The notes beneath the pieces were generated by a model, which worked only from the letters and a program-made list of their open reading frames with translations, was not told where the DNA came from and searched no databases. From Hypericibacter sp963696655 (GTDB lineage: Bacteria; Pseudomonadota; Alphaproteobacteria; Dongiales; Dongiaceae): a stretch of DNA of 64,000 nucleotides. The stretch spans positions 1 to 64,000 of the forward strand of contig CAVOLB010000169.1 in the NCBI GenBank assembly GCA_963696655.1, given 5' to 3'. The position numbers were made by a program, and so were the translations under genes. Below, piece after piece: positions 52,432 through 62,108 of this stretch (its first letter is position 1; each line of letters begins with the position of its first letter).

Positions 52432-52818
52432 TCGCGCCGCCGGCAATCTGCCCCGAAAGCGCGCAGTTTCCGGAGCATCTTCCTAGGAGCGGGTTCATCT
52501 CTGTCAAATCCGCACCCCGTCGGGTCAAGTCCCGGGTTGCCGGATGGATCAATCATGGGCATCGTCGGTAGGCGATGGGGTCCGGCCGGACGGCTGGGTC
52601 GGGCCGGGCGCCATTTTCTATATCGCAAATAGTGGGTCGGTCTATCTTCGATTGTGAAAATGGCGGGCGGAGGTTAGCTTCTCCCCTGGATCCGCCGGCA
52701 TGGCGGTTCCGGAGGGGATCGGGCGTGTCCGTCCGAACCGGAATTCGACTGGAAGGTCAATACGCAAGGTAACGAAGCCGGACCGCTCAAGGGCCGGCCC
52801 TCAGGGAGGAACAGAGGC
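52432..52818. other. Intergenic region before the polyamine-type ABC operon
   Basis: I see no gene in these 387 bases. A locally AT-richer patch (about 52612-52665) is the likely promoter area for the operon that follows. No clear operator was found. Confidence 0.45.
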
Positions 52819-53976
52819 ATGACGAAGCGATTTTCGCGCCGGGAATTACTGAAAACGGCTGGCGCCGGAGCCGTTGCCCTCGCCGCCGGATCGGCGCTCG
52901 GCCGCAAGGCCTGGGCCGCCCGGGAGACCGAGCTGAACATCCTGTGCTGGGAGGGCTACAACTCGGCCCAGGTGCTCGATCCCTTCCGCCAGTCGAAGAG
53001 CGCCACGGTCAAGGCGGAATCCCTCACCAACGATCCCACCATGATCAACCGCCTGCGCGCGGGCGAGACCAATGTGTGGGACCTGATCAACGTGAACAAT
53101 CCCTGGGCGCGCAAAGTGATGTACCCGGAGAAGCTGATCCGGCCGCTCGACCGCGCCAAGTTCGAGCCCTATTTCTCCAAGATGCTGCCGGCCTTCAAGC
53201 CGCCCTATCGCTGGGCGATGAGCGACGACGGGAAAGAGCTCCTGGGCATGTGCCAGCGCTTCGGTCCCTACAGCTTCGTCGTGAACACCGACAAGGTGAG
53301 CCGCGCCACGGCCGAGGATCAGGGCTGGGATCTGTGGAACGACGCGTCGAACGCCGGAAAATACGGCGTGCTCGAATCCGACGACTGGAACGTGTTCAAC
53401 ATCTGCCTGATCGCGGGCTTCGATCCCTTCCGCGAACATACCGCCGACGAAGTGACGAAATTCACCGACACGGCCAAGCGCGTCTTCAAGGGCGCCAAGG
53501 TCGTCGGCGACATCGCGACCATGAACCAGGCGCTGATCTCGGGCGAGATCAATTTCCATATGACCGGCGGCACCTATTCGGCCTCGCCGGCGCGCGCCGA
53601 CGGCAATGCCAATATCCGCGGCATCACGCCCAAGAAGGGGCCGATGGCCGGCGGCAAGGGCGGGGTGAGCTGGATCGAGGTGACCTCGACCGTGAACAAC
53701 CCGCAGCTCTCGCCGCTGGCGACGCAGTTCCTCGAATATGTGCAGCATCCCGAGGTCGCGCATACGGTGGCCTTCGCCGAGGGCACCTTCAATCCGGTGG
53801 CGCAGATGGCCAATCCGGATTGCTTCAAGCTCTTCACCAAGGACGAGCTCGACGCGATCCAGTGGGATTCGCTGGAGGAGGAAATGAACGCGTCGATCGA
53901 GTACGATATCGTTCCCGATTACGACAAGCTGCTCGACATCATGACGGCGGCCAAGCGCGAGGCCTCGGGCGGCTGA
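52819..53976 (+). CDS. Spermidine/putrescine-type ABC substrate-binding protein, Tat-exported
   Basis: This 385-residue periplasmic binding protein of the PotD/PotF type has a twin-arginine signal (RFSRRELLKTAGAGAVALAA) ending near AWA-A. It continues with ELNILCWEGYNSAQVLDPFR, LINVNNPWARKVM and GPYSFVVNTDKV. Tat export is common for this branch. It heads a binding protein-ATPase-permease-permease operon. Sequence is well diverged from true PotD, so the ligand may be another small organic cation or acid. Confidence 0.88.
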   Translation: MTKRFSRRELLKTAGAGAVALAAGSALGRKAWAARETELNILCWEGYNSAQVLDPFRQSKSATVKAESLTNDPTMINRLRAGETNVWDLINVNNPWARKVMYPEKLIRPLDRAKFEPYFSKMLPAFKPPYRWAMSDDGKELLGMCQRFGPYSFVVNTDKVSRATAEDQGWDLWNDASNAGKYGVLESDDWNVFNICLIAGFDPFREHTADEVTKFTDTAKRVFKGAKVVGDIATMNQALISGEINFHMTGGTYSASPARADGNANIRGITPKKGPMAGGKGGVSWIEVTSTVNNPQLSPLATQFLEYVQHPEVAHTVAFAEGTFNPVAQMANPDCFKLFTKDELDAIQWDSLEEEMNASIEYDIVPDYDKLLDIMTAAKREASGG

Positions 53977-53991
53977 GCGATCGGACCATGG

Positions 53992-54022
53992 CAGGGCGCC
54001 GTCCCCAAGGGTCGGCGCCCTG
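53992..54022 (+). terminator. Attenuator-like hairpin after the binding-protein gene
   Basis: CAGGGCGCCG (53992-54001) and CGGCGCCCTG (54013-54022) form a perfect 10-bp stem followed by TGCTTTTC. It lies between binding protein and ATPase and probably lowers readthrough, giving excess binding protein. Confidence 0.7.
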
Positions 54023-54056
54023 TGCTTTTCATGGCATTCAATAAGAGGTATGGGGC

Positions 54057-55121
54057 GTGGTACGGCCGTCGATCCTCGATCTCAAGGGCGTGACCAAGCA
54101 GTTCGGCGGGCTGACGGCCGTCGATCACATCGATCTTCAGGTCCGCGAAGGCGAGTTCTTCACCATCGTCGGCCCGTCGGGCAGCGGCAAGACCACCCTG
54201 CTGCGCATGCTGGCGGGCATGGAGTCGCCCACCGGCGGCGACATCCTGCTCAAGGGCGAGCGCATCAACGACGTCCCGGCGAACAAGCGGCCCACCTGCA
54301 TGGTGTTCCAGTCGCTGGCGCTGTTCCCGCACCGGACCGTCGGCGAGAATATCGAGTTCCCGCTGAAGATCCGCGGCGAGGCGCCCGCGGCAAGGCGCGA
54401 GCGCTGCCTGCAGCTCATGCGCCAGCTGCGCCTGCCGGAAAACTACTACGGCAAGAACGTCACCAAATGCTCGGGCGGCGAGCGCCAGCGCGTGGCGCTC
54501 GCCCGGGCGCTTGCCTATGACCCGCAGATCCTGTTCTTCGACGAGCCGCTCTCGGCGATCGACTACAAGCTGCGCAAGACGCTCGAGAAGGAGCTGAAGG
54601 ACATCCATCGCGAGACCGGGAAGACCTTCATCTACATCACCCACAGCCTCGAGGAGGCGATGGTGATGAGCGACCGGATCGGCGTCATGCGCGCCGGCAA
54701 GCTGGTCCAGGTCGGCACGCCCAACGAGATCTACACGACGCCCAAGGACAAATTCGTCTCGGAGTTCATGGGCGAGGTCAATCTCTTCGACGTGCGCCTC
54801 GGCGAAGGCGGGAGGCTCGTCTCCGACACCTTCAAGACCAGCTTCACCATCGGCGCGATGCCGGCCGGATTCCGCCAGGGCTATCTGGTGATCCGGCCCG
54901 AATTCATGCGCTTCGCCGGCGACGGCGAGGAGGTCGAGAACCGCCTCACCGGCAAGCTCTACAACGAGTATGAGCTGGGCTCGCGCATCCAGTATCAGGT
55001 CCGGGTCGCGGGCCATGTGTTCCTCCTGGAGCGGCTGCGCCAGCGGCCCTTCCACGCCGGGCTCGACGAGGATGTCGTCGTCGGCTGGAACGCCAAGGAC
55101 AGCATCCTGGTGGCCGACTGA
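54057..55121 (+). CDS. potA: Spermidine/putrescine-type ABC ATPase, PotA-like
   Basis: This 354-residue ATPase has Walker A GPSGSGKTT, QSLALFPHRTVGENIEFPL, signature CSGGERQRVALARAL, Walker B ILFFDEPLSAID and switch His in ITHSLEEAM. A C-terminal TOBE-like domain covers about 250-350. The GTG at 54057 is preceded by AAGAGG at a good distance. It powers import through the two permeases that follow with TGATG overlaps. Confidence 0.9.
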   Translation: MVRPSILDLKGVTKQFGGLTAVDHIDLQVREGEFFTIVGPSGSGKTTLLRMLAGMESPTGGDILLKGERINDVPANKRPTCMVFQSLALFPHRTVGENIEFPLKIRGEAPAARRERCLQLMRQLRLPENYYGKNVTKCSGGERQRVALARALAYDPQILFFDEPLSAIDYKLRKTLEKELKDIHRETGKTFIYITHSLEEAMVMSDRIGVMRAGKLVQVGTPNEIYTTPKDKFVSEFMGEVNLFDVRLGEGGRLVSDTFKTSFTIGAMPAGFRQGYLVIRPEFMRFAGDGEEVENRLTGKLYNEYELGSRIQYQVRVAGHVFLLERLRQRPFHAGLDEDVVVGWNAKDSILVAD

Positions 55122-56035
55122 TGGCGCAGCTCGTGGACAGCGCCAGCCACATCGAGCCGCCTCAAGGCGGTGTCGGCGCCAGCCTCTGGCGGTGGGTCGC
55201 GGCCGCGGGCCGGCGGCATTCGTTTCCGATCCTGCTGCTGCTGCTGCTGGGCTTCGTGGCGCCGCTGCTGACGATCGTCGCCTTCAGCTTCATGCCGCCG
55301 CGCAGCTTCTCGGTTTGGCAATGGCCGACCCTCGAGAACTACCGCGTCATCTTCGAGGAGACCTACTACACCTCTTTCCTCTGGTCGCTCGGCATGGCGG
55401 TGGTGACGGTCACGATCCTGATCGCGATCTGCTATCCGGTCGCCTATGGCCTCGCCAAGACCTTCGGCCGCTGGGCCAATCTGGTGACGCTGGTGATGGT
55501 GTTGCCGCTCTTCGTCTCGGAGAATGTGCGGCTCTATGGCTGGGTGCTGTTCTTCATCAAGGGTGGGGTGCTGCTGGGCTCCATCAAGTCGCTGTTCGGC
55601 ATCGAGCTCGAGAGCGTCCTGTTCCATCCGGGCACGATCATCTTCGGCATGGTCTATGTCTATCTGCCCTTCATGCTGTTCCCGATGACGCTGGGCGTCT
55701 CGATGGTGCCGCGCGACCTGGTCGACGCCGCCAACGATCTGGGGGCCTCGCGCCTGCAGATCTTCCGCGAGGTCGAGCTGCCCCTGGCCATGCCCGGCAT
55801 TGTCATTGGCAGCCTGCTCAGCTTCGTGCTGGCGGTGGGCGCCATCGCCGAGGCCAAGGTGCTGGGCGGCCAATCGGTCATTCCGGTGACCCACGACATC
55901 GAGATCGCCTTCACCTATGCGCAGAACTGGCCTTTGGGTGCGGGCATCTCGGTGATGCTGATCCTGATCGTCGGCGCCCTGGTGCTCGCCGTGCTGCGGC
56001 GCTTCGATCTCGACCGTATCCTGGGGCGGCGCTGA
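55121..56035 (+). CDS. potB: Spermidine/putrescine-type ABC permease, PotB-like
   Basis: This 304-residue permease has six predicted helices, beginning FPILLLLLLGFVAPLLTIVA, with the EAA-type coupling loop DAANDLGASRLQIFREVELP. The initiation codon shares its A with the PotA-like stop. It forms a heterodimeric channel with the next gene product. Confidence 0.9.
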   Translation: MAQLVDSASHIEPPQGGVGASLWRWVAAAGRRHSFPILLLLLLGFVAPLLTIVAFSFMPPRSFSVWQWPTLENYRVIFEETYYTSFLWSLGMAVVTVTILIAICYPVAYGLAKTFGRWANLVTLVMVLPLFVSENVRLYGWVLFFIKGGVLLGSIKSLFGIELESVLFHPGTIIFGMVYVYLPFMLFPMTLGVSMVPRDLVDAANDLGASRLQIFREVELPLAMPGIVIGSLLSFVLAVGAIAEAKVLGGQSVIPVTHDIEIAFTYAQNWPLGAGISVMLILIVGALVLAVLRRFDLDRILGRR

Positions 56036-56856
56036 TGACGATCGAACGCGGCAAACGCTGGTCGCACGCGCTCATCGCCGCCTGGACGGTGGCGATCGTG
56101 GTCTTCCTCTATATGCCGGCCGTCTGCGGCCTCTTGGCCTCGCTGACCTCGAGCCGCTATTTCAATTTCCCGATCACGAAATGGGGCCTCGCCTGGTGGG
56201 GCAAGACCTTCGCCTCGCTCGAGGTCCGCGCCCTGCTCTCGACCTCGATCACCATCGCCCTCATCGTGACCGCGATCTCGGTGGTGCTGGGATTCTTCGC
56301 GGCCCTCGCCTTCGCCCGCTATGACTGGCGCGGCCGCTCGACCTTCCAGAAGATCGTTCTGCTCCCGATCTTTTTTCCGCAATCGGTGCTGGGGCTGGCG
56401 CTGCTGCTCTGGTTCAGCGCGCTCGGCATCGAAACCTCCTGGAAGACCGCCGTCTTCGCCCATCTGGTCTGGGTCGTGCCGGTCGCGACCCTGGTCATCT
56501 CGATCCAGGTCTACAGCTTCGATCCCGCCCTCGAGGAGGCCGCCTTCGATCTCGGCGCCAGCCGCTGGCAGGTCTTGCGCGAGGTGACGCTGCCGGTGCT
56601 CTGGCCCGGTCTCTTCTCCGGCGCGCTGTTCTCGTTCCTGCTGAGCTGGGGCAATTTCCCGCTCTCGCTCTATACCGACGGCGCCGACACCACCGTGCCG
56701 GAATACATGTATGCGAAGATGGTGGCGGGCTATACGCCCGGCGTGCCCGTTCTGGGCACCGTCTCGACCGTCGGCGCCGCGATCCTGCTGCTGGGCGGCT
56801 ATGCGTTCATTCTCCTGGTGCGCCGGCGCCGTCACGCGGCGGAAGCGGACGCGTAA
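56035..56856 (+). CDS. potC: Spermidine/putrescine-type ABC permease, PotC-like
   Basis: This 273-residue permease has an N-terminal helix IAAWTVAIVVFLYMPAVCGL, GFFAALAFARYDWRGRSTFQ and the EAA loop EAAFDLGASRWQVLREVTLP. The ATG at 56035 overlaps the preceding stop (TGATG). It ends 23 bp from the convergent methyltransferase gene, with no room for a long terminator. Confidence 0.9.
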   Translation: MTIERGKRWSHALIAAWTVAIVVFLYMPAVCGLLASLTSSRYFNFPITKWGLAWWGKTFASLEVRALLSTSITIALIVTAISVVLGFFAALAFARYDWRGRSTFQKIVLLPIFFPQSVLGLALLLWFSALGIETSWKTAVFAHLVWVVPVATLVISIQVYSFDPALEEAAFDLGASRWQVLREVTLPVLWPGLFSGALFSFLLSWGNFPLSLYTDGADTTVPEYMYAKMVAGYTPGVPVLGTVSTVGAAILLLGGYAFILLVRRRRHAAEADA

Positions 56857-56879
56857 CGACGGAGATCCCCGTCAGGCCG

Positions 56880-57818
56880 TCAGGCTGAGAGCCGGCACCA
56901 GGTCAGCTCATGCTTGTTGTGATGGAGATGGAACAGCTGCGAGCCGGGGATCGCGGCGAAGCGGCGCGCGGTCTCGTGGTCGGTCGCGCCCTGGAATTTC
57001 AGCGTGCAGAGAAGGTTGCGCGCGAGGCCTGAGGCCAGCCAGCGTTCCACCAGCTTCAGCAGCCGCTCGGGATAGCAGATCACATCCGAGCAGAGCCAAT
57101 CGACCGGCCCGATCTCGGCGGGTTCGAGCGCGAAGGCGCTGGCTTTGAGGAACTCGATGCGGGGCAGCTTCGCAATGTCGGGGGCGAGCGGTGCCTTGTC
57201 GACCGCCAGCACCGTCGCGCCGAGGCTTTGCAGCACCCAGCTCCAGCCGCCGGGGCTGGCACCCAGATCGAGGCAGCGCTGACCCGGCCCCGGCATCCGG
57301 CCCAGCCGCGTGAAAGCTTCCCAGAGCTTGAGATAGGCGCGATTGGGCGGCGCCAGCTTGTCCTCGATGAACTGGACCTCGCCATTGGGGAAGGGACTGC
57401 TGCAATGGGCGGCGGCGAGAATCGTGGTCGCGTCGAGCAGCGTCCAGGAGCCCAGCGGCGCCGCGGGCACCGCCTGGGGAAATTGCAGCGGCTTGGCGCT
57501 CACATGCGGCAGGCGTTCCTGGATCAGCCGCGCCCGGCCATGGAGATGGAAATCATAGAGCGCCCAATTGCGCTGGATGGCGCGCAGCGCCTTGGCGCCC
57601 TCGGCGATCGAGCCGATCGGGACGCGCACCGGGTCCTGCCAGATGTTGGCGGCCCAGGCCGCGGGCCGGACCGGCCCCTCGACCAGCACCAGCCGGTCAT
57701 GCACCGCCGCGACCTTGCCCAGCTCCGCGACCAGATCCTCGACGAAACCTTCCGGCGCCAGATACCCGGTGAGGCCGCTGGCCTCGATCCCGGGCGCGAC
57801 GGGCGCCGTGTCGCTCAC
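56880..57818 (-). CDS. RlmM-like rRNA 2'-O-ribose methyltransferase (FtsJ fold)
   Basis: This 312-residue protein has a C-terminal FtsJ/RrmJ-type SAM methyltransferase domain: CLDLGASPGGWSWVLQSLGA (SAM loop), VDWLCSDVICYPERLL (catalytic Asp) and NLLCTLKFQGATDHE (catalytic Lys). An N-terminal THUMP-like region precedes it. This layout fits RlmM, which 2'-O-methylates 23S rRNA at C2498. The GTG at 57818 overlaps the HAD-phosphatase stop (GTGA), so it is the last gene of the minus-strand operon. Confidence 0.82.
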   Translation of the reverse strand: MSDTAPVAPGIEASGLTGYLAPEGFVEDLVAELGKVAAVHDRLVLVEGPVRPAAWAANIWQDPVRVPIGSIAEGAKALRAIQRNWALYDFHLHGRARLIQERLPHVSAKPLQFPQAVPAAPLGSWTLLDATTILAAAHCSSPFPNGEVQFIEDKLAPPNRAYLKLWEAFTRLGRMPGPGQRCLDLGASPGGWSWVLQSLGATVLAVDKAPLAPDIAKLPRIEFLKASAFALEPAEIGPVDWLCSDVICYPERLLKLVERWLASGLARNLLCTLKFQGATDHETARRFAAIPGSQLFHLHHNKHELTWCRLSA

Positions 57819-58618
57819 GGGTGGGCGCGGGCCGCCAGCAGATCGGCCGCCAGCTCGGCGAAGCCCGCCCCGCCGCGCGACGGCGTGACATAGCGCGGCT
57901 TGTCTTTCAGCCGGTGGATGAAGTCGCGCACATTGGCGACGCCCACCGCATGCGGGAAGTAGGCGAACATCGGCTGGTCGTTGGGCGAATCGCCGGCATA
58001 GACGAACTCGTCGCGATGCGCATCGAGATTGATCGAGAACACCTCGCTCAGCATCCGGCGGGACATGCCCAGCTTGTCGTAGTCGCCGAACCAGCCATTG
58101 ACATGGATCGAGCTGATCTTGGCGGTGCAGCCGGCTTCCTCGAACAGCGCCACGATCCGGTCGACGGCCGCCGCCGGCAGGGGGGCCACGTCCTCGCAGA
58201 AATCGATGGCGAGATCGCTTTCGCGATAGAGCTGATCCGAGGCGAGGGCCGAGCCCGGCACCGCCGCGAGGATCTTGTCCGCCAGCTGCTTCAACCGCGC
58301 GCGCTTCCCGGCGCGGGTGGCCTCGTCGTCGAGAAAGCGCTTCTCGAGTTTTCGCGCCTTCGCGTCGTAGCGGAAATAAAAGGCGCCGTTCTCGCCCACC
58401 ACCGCATCGACCGGCCACATGCGCGCGATGTGATCGCACCAGCCGGCCGGGCGCCCGGTGATCGGCACCACCAGGAAGCCCGCCGCCTGCAACCGTCCCA
58501 GGGCGTCATAGGCCTCGGGCGTCAGCTTGCCCTCGCTCGTCAGCGTATCGTCGATATCGGTCAGGACGCCGCGGATGCGCAGGCGTTCGGCCAGAGCGAA
58601 AGTCGACAGCGGTTGCAT
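57815..58618 (-). CDS. HAD-superfamily (IIB) hydrolase, sugar-phosphatase-like
   Basis: This HAD hydrolase of about 267 residues has motif I DIDDTLTSEGK (nucleophile and acid Asp), motif II PITGRPAG and a C-terminal motif III/IV GDSPNDQPMF. The C2-type cap places it with Cof and mannosylglycerate/sucrose-phosphate phosphatases, so it probably dephosphorylates a sugar phosphate or related metabolite. The ATG at 58618 (MQPLSTF) is chosen because domain homology begins soon after; an upstream ATG at 58678 would overlap the preceding gene. Confidence 0.8.
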   Translation of the reverse strand: MQPLSTFALAERLRIRGVLTDIDDTLTSEGKLTPEAYDALGRLQAAGFLVVPITGRPAGWCDHIARMWPVDAVVGENGAFYFRYDAKARKLEKRFLDDEATRAGKRARLKQLADKILAAVPGSALASDQLYRESDLAIDFCEDVAPLPAAAVDRIVALFEEAGCTAKISSIHVNGWFGDYDKLGMSRRMLSEVFSINLDAHRDEFVYAGDSPNDQPMFAYFPHAVGVANVRDFIHRLKDKPRYVTPSRGGAGFAELAADLLAARAHP

Positions 58619-58658
58619 TTTCTCGGTCAACGACGTTCCCCCGACATGGTCCGTCCCC

Positions 58659-60515
58659 TCATGAATCGGCCACCCCATTGGCCTTCAGCGAATCGGCCAA
58701 GGGCGTCAACATCGCCCGGTAGCGCCGCCACTTGCCGATCGAGCTTCGATAGATGGGCCGGCGCACCTGCTCGAGGCTCGCCGTATGGATCGGCCGCGGC
58801 GTCTCATGGAAGGCGAGGCAACGGGCTTCGAAATCGAGCCCGCAGAACGCGAGCAGGCGACGCACCGCCGGCTCCAGCTCTTCGACCGCCGTCTCGTAGC
58901 GCCAATCGAGCATCGGCCGCGGCAGCACCGCCTGCCAATGTGCCATCAGCCGGCGATAGAGCCCGTGGAAATGGCCGATATCGCGCAAGCTCGTGGACCA
59001 GCGGTAGCTGCGGGCGAAGTTCTGCCCGAAGCAGGAGAGTCCGACGTCCATCGGATCGCGACGCGCATGGATGATCCGCGCCCTGGGGAACATCGCGACG
59101 ATCAATCCGAGATAACGGAAATTGGTCGGCGTCTTGTCGATCGCGCGCAACGCCCCGCGGGCGGCGCGATCGGGCAGGCGGAGATAGTCACGAGCCTTCG
59201 CCTGCAGGCGCGCCGGATCGAGCGCCGGCAGCGCGTCGGGCCAGACGCCGCCGCATTCCAACGCCAGCTCCTCGGCGATGCGCGCGATATCGACGCGTTC
59301 GCCGAGCCCGCCGACCTGGGAATGACTCGCCAGAATCTGCTCGCAGAGGGTCGTGCCGGAGCGCGGCATGCCGACCACGAAGACCGGGCGCTCGTCCGGA
59401 AGTCCGGACCCGCCGGGTGCGCGGTCGAGCCGCGCAAACCAATCGGCATCGAAGATGCGGATGATCGCCTCGACCTCGGCCTCCTCGGCCGCGGCGTCGT
59501 AGTCGCGCGCTGCCGCTTTGCCGGTTTCGGCTTTCAGGCGATTGGCTTCCGCCAGATGCGCGAAGGCGCTCGCGGGGTCTGCGTCGGAGCCGCGATCGGC
59601 CAGCTCGAAGAGCGCGTAGTGAAGCGGGTAGCGCTCGGCCGGCCGGCGCAGGGGCGAGGCCGCGAGACGGCCCATCCGGTCGCGCGCGTCTTCGGTCAGT
59701 GCGCCCAAGCGGGCCAGCCCCGCCAGCGCGCCAACATGATCGGGATCGAGTGCCAGAACGCGGCGCAGGACTTCGGTTTCGGCCGTGGGCGCGCCGGCGA
59801 CGCGATGCAGGCGCGCCAGCGCGATCAGGGTCGGAAGATCGACCGGATCCAGATCGAGGATCTCCCGATAGGCGAGCCGGGCCTCCTCGAGACGCCCGTC
59901 GCCGAGCAAAGCCTCGGCCCGCGCGAGCCGCCAGGGCAGATGAGCGGGTTCGTTCGCGATCAGCCGATCGAAGCCCGCGATCGCTTCGTCATGGAGGCCC
60001 GATTTGTGGGCCGCGGTCGCAAGATTGATCAGCGCCAGCCGATGGTCGGGATGTCGCGCCAGCAATCGACGCAACCGCTCGATGGCGCGGGGCGGGTGAA
60101 GGCTGGCCTCGACCGCGGCGAGATTGACGGCGATATCGGGATCGTCCGGCTTGAGCGCAATCGCGGCCTCGAGCGCCGCGAGACCGGCGCGCGGATCGCC
60201 GAGCTCCGCCAGCAGCAGGCCCAGATTGACCTGGGCGCCGGTCAGCGCCGGATCCGCGGCAACGGCGCCTTGCAGGCTTGTCCGGGCCGCCAGCTTGTCG
60301 CCGGCGCGCAAATAGAGCCGCCCGGCCTCGAGCAACAGCGGTCCCGGCTGCGCCGCTGCGCCGGCCGCCCGTTCGAGCAGGCGGGCCGCCTCGGGCAGAT
60401 TCCCGGCCCGCACGAATCCCGCCGCCTTCCGCAGCAGCGCCGGATCGGGCCCCGGGGCCGTCGGCGGCGGCGCTTCGGAAAGAGTGCGCTCGTTCATGGC
60501 AGGGGAAGATCTCAT
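58659..60515 (-). CDS. TPR-repeat sulfotransferase
   Basis: This protein of about 618 residues has an N-terminal array of TPR-like helical repeats (about 20-300; AGDKLAARTSLQGAVAADPA, then NLGLLLAELGDPRAGLAALE and similar units). A C-terminal PAPS-dependent sulfotransferase domain follows, whose 5'-phosphosulfate loop is VVGMPRSGTTLCEQILASHS; IIHARRDPMDVGLSCFGQNF provides the 3'-phosphate-binding Arg/Ser region. It would sulfate a sugar, lipid or protein acceptor. The ATG at 60515 overlaps the preceding stop (ATGA); an internal ATG at 60497 is also plausible. The acceptor is unknown. Confidence 0.85.
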   Translation of the reverse strand: MRSSPAMNERTLSEAPPPTAPGPDPALLRKAAGFVRAGNLPEAARLLERAAGAAAQPGPLLLEAGRLYLRAGDKLAARTSLQGAVAADPALTGAQVNLGLLLAELGDPRAGLAALEAAIALKPDDPDIAVNLAAVEASLHPPRAIERLRRLLARHPDHRLALINLATAAHKSGLHDEAIAGFDRLIANEPAHLPWRLARAEALLGDGRLEEARLAYREILDLDPVDLPTLIALARLHRVAGAPTAETEVLRRVLALDPDHVGALAGLARLGALTEDARDRMGRLAASPLRRPAERYPLHYALFELADRGSDADPASAFAHLAEANRLKAETGKAAARDYDAAAEEAEVEAIIRIFDADWFARLDRAPGGSGLPDERPVFVVGMPRSGTTLCEQILASHSQVGGLGERVDIARIAEELALECGGVWPDALPALDPARLQAKARDYLRLPDRAARGALRAIDKTPTNFRYLGLIVAMFPRARIIHARRDPMDVGLSCFGQNFARSYRWSTSLRDIGHFHGLYRRLMAHWQAVLPRPMLDWRYETAVEELEPAVRRLLAFCGLDFEARCLAFHETPRPIHTASLEQVRRPIYRSSIGKWRRYRAMLTPLADSLKANGVADS

Positions 60516-61786
60516 AACCGGTCGCGCATGGCGTACCACAACATACCCAGAATCTGGGCCGGATGACGCAACAACGGCCCGCCCGGAAAGGCGCGGTGGG
60601 GAATCCGCGCCATGACGTCGAAGCGCTCCGCCTGGCCCGCCATCGCCTCGGCAATCACGCGGCCCGCGATGCCGGTCAAGGCCACGCCCTGGCCCGAGAA
60701 GCCCTGGGCATAGAAAAGGTCGCCCGCGACCCGGCCGATATTGGGCAGCCTGGACATGGTGACGGCGAGCCGCCCGCCCCAGCCGTAATCGAGGCGGACA
60801 TCGGCCAGCTGCGGATAGACCCGCAGCATACGGGGCCGGACGAAGCGCTTGATGTCGCGCGGATCGCGGCGCGTATAGACTTCGCCACCGCCGAACAGCA
60901 GCCGATGGTCCGCCGACAGGCGATAGTAATTGACCACGAACTTGCTGTCGCAGACCGCGACATCGTCGCGGATGAGCGCACGGGCACGGGCCGGCCCCAG
61001 GGGCTCGGTCGCGACGATGTAATTGGAGATCGGCAGGATGCGTGGCTCCAGCGCCGGCAGCAGGCCCTCGAGATAGGCATTGCAGGCGACCAGCGTGAAA
61101 CGCGCCGTGACGCGGCCGCGGGCGGTCTCGGCGCCATGGCCCGCGAGGTCGATCCTGGTCGCGCGCGTATCTTCGAAGATCCTGGCGCCGGCCCTCTCCG
61201 CCGCCGCGGCCAGACCCAGCGCGTAATTGAGCGGATGAAGATGCAGGGCGCCGGCATCGGCCAGGCCGCCGCGATAGAGGATCGTACCCAGGCGTTCGGC
61301 CATGCCGGCGCGATCGACGCGCGTCGCCTGGTCATAACCGAGCTGGCGCTGCAGAACCTCGAGATCGGCGTCGATCTCGCCCAGCTCCTGCTCCTTCAAC
61401 ACTGCATAAAGCGAGCCGGGCTTCAGGTCGCAGGCGATCTCGTGGCGCGCGACCCGGTCGCGGATCATCTGCTTGGCTTCCTCGGAGAGCGCCCAGAGCC
61501 GGCGGGCCTGGTCGCGGCCGAACATCGCGACCAGCTCCCGCGGGCCCTTGCGATAGCCGGTATTGACCTGTCCGCCATTGCGGCCGGAGGCACCCCAGCC
61601 GACCGTCTCGGCCTCGAGCAGCGCCACCTTGTAGCCGCGCTCCGCCAGTTCCAGGGCCGCCGAGAGACCCGTGAAGCCGCCGCCGACGATGGCGACGTCG
61701 ACCGACAGCGGGCCCTCGAGAGGCGGGCGGGCGGGCCGAGCCGAGGCGGTGGCCGCGTAATAGGAGGCCGGTTGGGGACGGGTCAT
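60512..61786 (-). CDS. FAD-dependent amine/amino acid oxidase (PuuB/DadA-like)
   Basis: This 424-residue DAO-family flavoprotein has the FAD motif VAIVGGGFTGLSAALELAER, VGWGASGRNGGQVNTGYRKG typical of gamma-glutamylputrescine oxidase-like proteins, LHLHPLNYALGLAAAAERAG, and the C-terminal FYAQGFSGQGVALTGIAGRV. It oxidatively deaminates a secondary or primary amine. It is first in a four-gene operon with a sulfotransferase, a phosphatase and a methyltransferase that suggests no single pathway. The polyamine transporter at 52.8-56.9 kb is the only related gene nearby. Confidence 0.85.
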   Translation of the reverse strand: MTRPQPASYYAATASARPARPPLEGPLSVDVAIVGGGFTGLSAALELAERGYKVALLEAETVGWGASGRNGGQVNTGYRKGPRELVAMFGRDQARRLWALSEEAKQMIRDRVARHEIACDLKPGSLYAVLKEQELGEIDADLEVLQRQLGYDQATRVDRAGMAERLGTILYRGGLADAGALHLHPLNYALGLAAAAERAGARIFEDTRATRIDLAGHGAETARGRVTARFTLVACNAYLEGLLPALEPRILPISNYIVATEPLGPARARALIRDDVAVCDSKFVVNYYRLSADHRLLFGGGEVYTRRDPRDIKRFVRPRMLRVYPQLADVRLDYGWGGRLAVTMSRLPNIGRVAGDLFYAQGFSGQGVALTGIAGRVIAEAMAGQAERFDVMARIPHRAFPGGPLLRHPAQILGMLWYAMRDRL

Positions 61787-62108
61787 GGAGGCGCGGACAG
61801 CCTGAAGATGGACGGGCGGGCTAGGAAGGGCGCCCCCGGGCCGCGCCGGGGGCCGGCATTAGAGCAGCCGGTCTGTTTCCGAGGCAAGACATATAAGTAA
61901 TTGAAATATATCTGTTTTAACCCGCCACAGGATTCGAGCAGGTTGGCTCCGACTCCTGAGTCAGAGCGTTAATAAGGGTGAATATCTTATGAATTTGTTT
62001 ATACTTCGCCCGATTCGGTCGATTCGGAGTCATCGAGCAAGCCCGAATTGACGCTCGGTCTCGGCGACGAGGCGTCAGCACTGGATTGGGGGGCCGCACA
62101 TCATTTCG
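61787..62108. other. AT-rich divergent intergenic region
   Basis: There is no gene. The middle (about 61885-62015) is markedly AT-rich and should hold promoters for the oxidase operon (leftward) and the right-edge operon (rightward). GACTC-CT-GAGTC at 61951-61962 is a perfect short inverted repeat that could be an operator half. Confidence 0.5.
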
